From an uncultured Mycoplasmatota bacterium (GTDB taxonomy: Bacteria; Bacillota_I; Bacilli_A; RF39; UBA660): a stretch of 15,217 nt of DNA. A program made the position numbers and the translations under genes. Below the pieces are notes generated by a model. That model ran no database searches, was not told the DNA's origin, and saw nothing but the letters and a program-made list of their open reading frames with translations. Where the stretch lies: positions 1 to 15,217 of the forward strand of contig URUT01000031.1 of NCBI GenBank assembly GCA_900551105.1, read 5' to 3'. Numbering within the stretch: the stretch's first letter is position 1; each line of letters opens with the position of its first letter. Below are positions 10,627 to 15,217 of this stretch, piece after piece.

Positions 10627-12213
10627 ATGAGAAAAATTATTAATATCTTTATCACATTAATTATCGGCTTTATTTACTACTACTTATTCTTGCCCGCAAT
10701 TAACATCCATAATACAAGTTTTTACGTATTTATAAGTATTCTTATAATTATTTATTCTTTTTTAACAGCAATAAGTTCGCTAAAAAGTTTGTTTACTAGA
10801 AAAGTTAAACACGTAAGTTTAAATAAAGCACCAATTCCAGTAATCATAATCCTAGCAATTATTATCTTAAATTTAGCTTGGAACTTTATTGAAAGTCCTT
10901 TATTTATGTCTAAAAAATATGCAAATAGAATAACGATAGATGATACCAAAGATTTTAAAACAGACATTCCTGAAGTAGACTTTACCAAACTACCACTTTT
11001 AGATAAAACCAGTAGTCAAAAACTAGGGGATAGAGTAATGGGACAAATGAGTGACTTAGTAAGTCAATATGATGTATCAAATATCTACACTCAAATAAAC
11101 TATAACAACAAAATTGTTCGTGTAACCCCTTTAGAATATGCTTCACCAATCAAATGGTTAACAAATCGTAAAGACGGAGTAAAAGGCTACATTATAGTTG
11201 ACAGTACTACTGGAGAAAGTAAACTAGTAAGACTAGATAAAGGCATGAAATATGTTGAAACTGGCTTATTTAATGATAATGTATATCGTAAATTAAGATT
11301 TGCTTACCCAACTAAAAACTTTGGAAACCTATCATTTGAAATAGATAATGAAGGTAATCCATACTGGGTTATGCAAGTTCTGAAATATTATGGTGTAAAT
11401 TTACGAGCTGAAGTAGAAGGCGTAATAATCCTAGATGCTATCACCGGCAAAATGACAAAATACAGCGCTGGCGACATTCCATCTTGGATAGATGTTGCTT
11501 ATAATGCAGACTTATTAATTGAACAAGTAGATGACTGGGGAACATATCAAAGTGGGTTCTTTAACAGTATCTTTAGCCAAAAGAATGTTATGAATACAAC
11601 CGATGGTTATAATTACTTAGCAATAAACGACGATATTTACATGTACACAGGAATTACATCAATTGTAAACGATGAATCAAATTTGGGTTTCATACTATCA
11701 AATATGCGTACAGGTGAAACATCATTTTACAGTGCCCCTGGAGCAGAAGAATATAGTGCTATGGACTCAGCAGAAGGTGCAGTTCAGCAAATGAAATACA
11801 AATCAACTTTCCCACTACTAATAAATTTAGAAGGTAGACCAACATACCTAGTAAGCCTAAAAGATGCAGCTGGTCTAGTCAAAATGTATGGATTTATTGA
11901 TGTAGAAGACTATCAAAAAGTAGTAGTTACAGACTCTAGTAAAGGAATTAACGAAGCTGCAAAGAATTACTTAAAAAATAATCCTGTAACAAATAACACA
12001 AGTAAAGGCGAAGAAAAAGAAATCACTATCAAAACTATTAGTTCAGCAGTAATTAACAGTACAACATACTACTACATAATTGATACAGAAGGCTTAAAAT
12101 ATAAAGCATCAATAGAACTAAGTGATGAACTACCATTTAAAAAAAGTGGAGATAAACTAAAAATAACATATCAAACAAAAGAAGATATTATAAATATAAA
12201 TAAAATAGACTAG
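10627..12213 (+). CDS. Conserved membrane-anchored protein with large outer domain, function unknown
   Basis: A 528-residue protein. Three hydrophobic segments (about residues 4-22, 31-50 and 70-89) are split by a basic loop, TRKVKHVSLNK, that should be cytoplasmic; this leaves roughly 435 residues outside the cell. The outer part has PepSY-like phrases, GYIIVDSTTGESKLVRLDKG (near 187-206) and GVIILDAITGKMTKYSAGDIP (near 265-285), followed by a well-ordered central block (GYNYLAINDDIYMYTGITS, GAEEYSAMDSAEGAVQQMKY, DAAGLVKMYG). The last 60 residues look like a small beta domain. I recall the central block as conserved among Bacillota proteins of unknown role, but cannot name the family. It forms a single-gene unit with AGGAGG, its own promoter and a weak terminator. 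Confidence 0.82.
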   Translation: MRKIINIFITLIIGFIYYYLFLPAINIHNTSFYVFISILIIIYSFLTAISSLKSLFTRKVKHVSLNKAPIPVIIILAIIILNLAWNFIESPLFMSKKYANRITIDDTKDFKTDIPEVDFTKLPLLDKTSSQKLGDRVMGQMSDLVSQYDVSNIYTQINYNNKIVRVTPLEYASPIKWLTNRKDGVKGYIIVDSTTGESKLVRLDKGMKYVETGLFNDNVYRKLRFAYPTKNFGNLSFEIDNEGNPYWVMQVLKYYGVNLRAEVEGVIILDAITGKMTKYSAGDIPSWIDVAYNADLLIEQVDDWGTYQSGFFNSIFSQKNVMNTTDGYNYLAINDDIYMYTGITSIVNDESNLGFILSNMRTGETSFYSAPGAEEYSAMDSAEGAVQQMKYKSTFPLLINLEGRPTYLVSLKDAAGLVKMYGFIDVEDYQKVVVTDSSKGINEAAKNYLKNNPVTNNTSKGEEKEITIKTISSAVINSTTYYYIIDTEGLKYKASIELSDELPFKKSGDKLKITYQTKEDIININKID

Positions 12214-12234
12214 AAAGAGACCAAAATCTCTTTT
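12214..12234 (+). terminator. Weak candidate terminator
   Basis: AAAGAGA (12214-12220) pairs with TCTCTTT (12227-12233) around a six-base loop, with a T-tract broken by C. Only two G-C pairs hold the stem, so some read-through into tex is likely. Confidence 0.55.
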
Positions 12235-12239
12235 CTTTA

Positions 12240-12248
12240 TGATATAAT
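12240..12248 (+). promoter_or_regulatory. Extended -10 promoter of tex
   Basis: TATGATATAAT (12238-12248) has TG one base before TATAAT, with no good -35. Start is expected near 12255, inside the AAGGTGA ribosome site (12253-12259), so the leader is about ten bases and part of the site may be lost. Confidence 0.65.
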
Positions 12249-12264
12249 TTACAAGGTGAAGAAA

Positions 12265-14391
12265 ATGAATGAAATAATAATTAATGAATTAGCAGCTGAG
12301 CTAAATATAAAAACCAAACAAATAGAAGCGGTTTTAAAACTACTAGAAGAAGGCGCAACTATCCCATTTATTGCTAGATACCGTAAGGAGGCTACTGGCG
12401 CTTTAGATGAAAATCAAATTCAAAAAATTGACGAAAAATATAAATACTACTGTAATTTAATGGATAGAAAAAATACAGTTATCAAACTAATTGATGAAAA
12501 AGGAATGCTTACTCCCGAATTAAAAGAAAGCATTTTAGCCTGTACCAAACTTGTAGACGTTGAAGATATTTATTTACCTTACAAAGAAAAAAAGAAAACC
12601 AAGGGTAGTGAAGCAATTAAACTAGGATTAGAACCTCTAGCAAAAATGATTATGTCTTTTCCTGAAAAAGGAAACATGGATGATATCTGGTCAAAATCAC
12701 CAGTTGAAAAAGATGTTGCAATAGAAAACACCAAATATATTATAAGCGAGTGGATTAGTGACAATGCTTATTATCGTAAATTTATAAGATATACTGTGCA
12801 AAACTATGGTAATATAACTAGTACCATGAAAAAGAATGCTGAAGATGAAAAAAAGACTTATGAGATATATTACGCATTTAAAGAAAAAATCAAACATGTT
12901 AAAAGCTATCAAGTATTAGCTATGAACCGTGGTGAAAAAGAAGGCATTCTAAGTGTTAAACTAGACTATGACCTAGATTATATTACAAATAAATTAGAAG
13001 AAAAAATAATCAAAAAACCAAATTCTTTTGTTAAAGACTATGTTATATTATCAATTAAGGACTCATTAAAACGATTAATATTACCATCTATTGAAAGAGA
13101 AATTCGTAGTGAACTTACTGAAAATGCAGACGATAGTGCTATTGATATTTTTAAAACTAATTTAGAAAACCTTTTAATGACTAGACCAATAATCGGTTAT
13201 CGTGTTTTAGGATTTGATCCAGCATTTAGAACTGGTTGTAAACTAGCTTGTCTAGATGAAAGAGGAAACTTACTTCATATTGACGTTATCTATCCTCATG
13301 AACCCAAAAATGATAAAGAAGGCGCAAGAAAAAAAGTTTTAGAACTAATTAGTAAGTATAACTTAAATCTTATCGCTATCGGCAACGGAACTGCATCAAG
13401 AGAAAGTGAAGAGTTTATCGCTGAAACAATAAAGAATTTACCAAATGTCTACTACACTATTGTAAGTGAAGCAGGAGCAAGCGTTTATTCTGCAAGCAAA
13501 GAAGCTCAAAAAGAATTCCCTGACCTTGAAGTTCAAGAAAGAAGTGCTGTAAGTATCGGAAGACGTACAATAGACCCACTATCAGAACTTGTTAAAATAG
13601 ATCCAAAAAGCATTGGTGTCGGTGAATATCAACACGATGTAAACTCTAAAAAGTTGACAGAAGGCCTTGATTTTACAGTAAGTAAAGTAGTTAATAATGT
13701 AGGCGTAAATATCAACACAGCATCTAACTTTATCTTAAAATATATCTCAGGATTAACTACAAGCTCTATCAATAAAATTCAAAAATTTAAAGAAAACAAA
13801 GACTTTACATCTAGAGAAGAATTAAAAAAACTAACTAATGATAAAGTATATGAACAAGCAGTTGGTTTCCTAAGAATAAACAATGGCAAAAATCTGTTAG
13901 ATAATACGGGAATTCATCCAGAAAGCTATGAACTTACTAACAAAATATTAAATAAGTTAAATTTAAATATTAACGATATAAAAACCAAGGAATTTAAAGA
14001 AATTTTAGAAAAAGCAAATGTTGATGAACTAGCACAAGAATTCGGCGAAAAATATACCATAGAAGATATTATCAAGGAATTAAAAAATCCCGGACTAGAC
14101 CCTAGAAACGAAGCTCCTGAAGTTATCTTAAGAAGTGACGTTTTAACAATTGATGACTTAAAAATTGGTATGGAATTAAAAGGAACTGTAAGAAATGTAG
14201 CTTCATTTGGTGCATTTGTAGACATCGGTTTACACGATGATGGTTTGCTTCACATATCTAAAATGAGTAAAAACTTTGTTAAAAATCCACTAGACATAGT
14301 AAGTGTAGGTGACATCATAACAGTCTACATAGATGCCATTAACAAAGAAACAAATAAAGTAAATCTCTCTTTAATTAAAAAAAATAGTTAA
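12265..14391 (+). CDS. tex: Tex-family RNA-binding transcription accessory protein
   Basis: A 708-residue cytosolic nucleic-acid-binding protein, a relative of eukaryotic Spt6. It has the N-terminal helical region (IINELAAELNIKTKQIEAVLKLLEEGATIPFIARYRKEATGALDE in four overlapping parts), the YqgF/RNase H-like domain (~311-445, VLGFDPAFRTGCKLACLDE), paired helix-hairpin-helix motifs (~485-560) and a C-terminal S1 domain (~638-705, GTVRNVASFGAFVDIGLHDD, GLLHISKMS). Length is near the usual 720-770. A GTG at 12256 is in frame, but it is part of the ribosome site AAGGTGA; the ATG at 12265 is the proper start. No clear terminator follows, and the tRNA-Gly promoter begins seven bases after the stop. 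Confidence 0.96.
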   Translation: MNEIIINELAAELNIKTKQIEAVLKLLEEGATIPFIARYRKEATGALDENQIQKIDEKYKYYCNLMDRKNTVIKLIDEKGMLTPELKESILACTKLVDVEDIYLPYKEKKKTKGSEAIKLGLEPLAKMIMSFPEKGNMDDIWSKSPVEKDVAIENTKYIISEWISDNAYYRKFIRYTVQNYGNITSTMKKNAEDEKKTYEIYYAFKEKIKHVKSYQVLAMNRGEKEGILSVKLDYDLDYITNKLEEKIIKKPNSFVKDYVILSIKDSLKRLILPSIEREIRSELTENADDSAIDIFKTNLENLLMTRPIIGYRVLGFDPAFRTGCKLACLDERGNLLHIDVIYPHEPKNDKEGARKKVLELISKYNLNLIAIGNGTASRESEEFIAETIKNLPNVYYTIVSEAGASVYSASKEAQKEFPDLEVQERSAVSIGRRTIDPLSELVKIDPKSIGVGEYQHDVNSKKLTEGLDFTVSKVVNNVGVNINTASNFILKYISGLTTSSINKIQKFKENKDFTSREELKKLTNDKVYEQAVGFLRINNGKNLLDNTGIHPESYELTNKILNKLNLNINDIKTKEFKEILEKANVDELAQEFGEKYTIEDIIKELKNPGLDPRNEAPEVILRSDVLTIDDLKIGMELKGTVRNVASFGAFVDIGLHDDGLLHISKMSKNFVKNPLDIVSVGDIITVYIDAINKETNKVNLSLIKKNS

Positions 14392-14397
14392 AAAGAC

Positions 14398-14425
14398 TTG
14401 AAAAAATGACAAGATATGGTATAAT
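14398..14425 (+). promoter_or_regulatory. Promoter of tRNA-Gly
   Basis: TTGAAA (14398-14403) and TATGGTATAAT (14415-14425) give a 16-bp spacer with an extended TG. Start is expected near 14432, about eleven bases before the mature tRNA. The -10 sits in the loop of a perfect palindrome (see separate entry). Confidence 0.78.
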
Positions 14426-14438
14426 TTATCTTGTCATT
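14405..14438. repeat. Perfect 12-bp inverted repeat around the tRNA-Gly -10 element
   Basis: AATGACAAGATA (14405-14416) and its exact complement TATCTTGTCATT (14427-14438) flank ten bases, TGGTATAATT, that carry the extended -10. On the plus strand no T-tract follows, so it does not terminate tex. On the minus strand the stem is followed by a run of T (complement of 14401-14406), so it could stop antisense transcription. It could also be an operator. Confidence 0.75.
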
Positions 14439-14442
14439 AGAT

Positions 14443-14516
14443 GCAGGTGTAGTTTAATGGTAGAACTTCAGCCTTCCAAGCTGACCACGTGAGTTCGATT
14501 CTCATCACCTGCTCCA
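14443..14516 (+). tRNA. tRNA-Gly (anticodon UCC)
   Basis: A complete cloverleaf of 74 bases with CCA encoded (14514-14516). The acceptor GCAGGTG (14443-14449) pairs with CACCTGC (14506-14512); the D-arm is GTTT/GAAC, the anticodon stem TCAGC/GCTGA (14468-14472, 14480-14484) with loop CTTCCAA and anticodon TCC at 14475-14477, and the T-arm GTGAG/CTCAT with loop TTCGATT. The discriminator is T, with C2-G71, as glycyl-tRNA synthetase of bacteria expects. It reads GGA and, by wobble, other GGN codons. Confidence 0.98.
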
Positions 14517-14526
14517 ATTAAAAATT

Positions 14527-14551
14527 AATCATTCGTAAGAATGATTTTTTT
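14527..14551 (+). terminator. Intrinsic terminator of tRNA-Gly
   Basis: AATCATT (14527-14533) pairs with AATGATT (14540-14546) with a further C-G closing a GTAA loop, then seven T (14545-14551). The last T is also the first base of the next promoter's TATG. Confidence 0.88.
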
Positions 14552-14552
14552 A

Positions 14553-14561
14553 TGTTATAAT
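14553..14561 (+). promoter_or_regulatory. Extended -10 promoter of the zinc-ribbon/TPR gene
   Basis: TATGTTATAAT (14551-14561) has TG one base before TATAAT. Any -35 would lie within the tRNA terminator stem and is poor. Expected start near 14568 coincides with AGGTGA (14568-14573), giving a leader of about ten bases. Confidence 0.68.
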
Positions 14562-14577
14562 GTAGCTAGGTGATAAA

Positions 14578-15217
14578 ATGAAATTAGTAGCTGCTGTATG
14601 TCCTAGTTGTGGAGCTAAACTTGATGTTAATCCAAATGAAGAATCTGTAGTTTGCAAATATTGTTCAAGTACGATAATAATTCAAGATGCTATTGCAAAA
14701 TATAAAATTGAAATATCAGGTAATGTTGAAATATCCAATTTACCTAAAGTAGATAATTATATAAAAATTGCTGAAAGACATTTAAAAGATTGTGAATATC
14801 AAGATGCTTTTGATTATTATAAAAAAGCAATAGAACTTGATCCAGATAATCCATTTTTACTATTGCGTTATGAAATGTGTAGAATATATTTAAACGATGA
14901 AATAGACTATCTATTTGATAAATTAATGAAATATTTTAATGAATACGCTTCAGTTAAAATTGGACAAGATATATCTGAAATTACTACAGAAATAATAAAT
15001 ATTTTAAATTTATCATTTGAACAAACAAAAGAATATTATTCAAATGAAACATTAGATGTTTCTCAAATGAAAAAATGTCATCAGAAACTATTATCAATCA
15101 TTAGTAGTTATGAAGAATTATTAAAATTAGATCCAGAAAATCCTGAACTAATCTCTCTTATTTATATTATTATAAAAGAAGATGTTAGGGATAAGAGTTA
15201 TAAATCCGAAAATGGTT
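14578..15217 (+). CDS. Zinc-ribbon and TPR protein, 3' end outside the window
   Basis: An open frame of at least 213 codons, still open at the right edge, so it is partial. It starts MKLVAAVCPSCGAKL and has a second pair VVCKYC: C8, C11, C26 and C29 make a small zinc ribbon (CX2C-X14-CX2C). After a linker, residues ~62-100 form a tetratricopeptide repeat (AERHLKDCEYQDAFDYYKKA, then IELDPDNPFLLL), and a second TPR-like phrase LLKLDPENPEL lies near 180-195. Zinc ribbon plus TPR proteins of this kind are common in Bacillota, mostly of unknown role, probably acting by protein contacts. Ribosome site AGGTGA is four bases before the ATG. No membrane helix is seen in the visible part. Confidence 0.85.
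   Translation, partial: MKLVAAVCPSCGAKLDVNPNEESVVCKYCSSTIIIQDAIAKYKIEISGNVEISNLPKVDNYIKIAERHLKDCEYQDAFDYYKKAIELDPDNPFLLLRYEMCRIYLNDEIDYLFDKLMKYFNEYASVKIGQDISEITTEIINILNLSFEQTKEYYSNETLDVSQMKKCHQKLLSIISSYEELLKLDPENPELISLIYIIIKEDVRDKSYKSENG

Noticed and set aside
12256..12264. GTG start for tex
   Set aside because: The GTG is part of AAGGTGA, the ribosome site for the ATG at 12265.

Overview
The window is AT-rich bacterial chromosome of Bacillota type, probably an uncultured Bacilli or Mollicutes-related lineage (an RF39- or Erysipelotrichia-like organism is my guess, not shown). Evidence is the long Gram-positive form of S12, a YtrA-type GntR regulator, a YitT protein, a single-membrane style lipoprotein, strong GGAGG ribosome sites and a tRNA with encoded CCA. 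Tryptophan is always TGG and stops are nearly all TAA or TAG, so the standard code fits.

Layout, left to right. (1) The 3' end of rplL and its terminator. (2) Three small overlapping genes for envelope proteins: a one-helix peptide, an anchored protein with a cysteine pair, and a lipoprotein that looks like a degenerate thioredoxin fold. (3) A ytr-like operon of GntR repressor, ABC ATPase and six-helix permease, with a clear palindromic operator at its promoter. (4) The str operon rpsL-rpsG-fusA-tuf, with a structured leader before rpsL and a likely extra promoter before tuf. (5) A YitT membrane protein, then a stand-alone ClpA/ClpB-type AAA+ domain. (6) A convergent TIGR01212-type radical SAM gene on the minus strand, sharing one terminator with the AAA+ gene. 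(7) A three-helix protein with a large outer domain, then tex. (8) tRNA-Gly(UCC). (9) The start of a zinc-ribbon/TPR gene that runs off the edge.

The usual rpoB-rpoC block between rplL and rpsL is missing; regions 2 and 3 occupy that place.

Transcription units are packed very tightly. Terminator T-tracts run straight into the next -35 or extended -10, the motif TATGnTATAAT recurs at five plus-strand promoters, and predicted start sites fall at or near the ribosome binding site, giving leaders of only about 9-17 nt. The main translation-related oddities are paired changes in the guanine-recognition motifs of EF-G (NKME and DAL), loss of a nearly invariant proline in the streptomycin-site loop of S12, and a five-residue shortening before switch I of EF-Tu. 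I found no CRISPR array, insertion sequence, prophage or clear defence system. The best candidates for undescribed biology are the AAA+ protein lacking an aromatic pore loop, the palindrome wrapped around the tRNA-Gly promoter, and the small envelope-protein operon.
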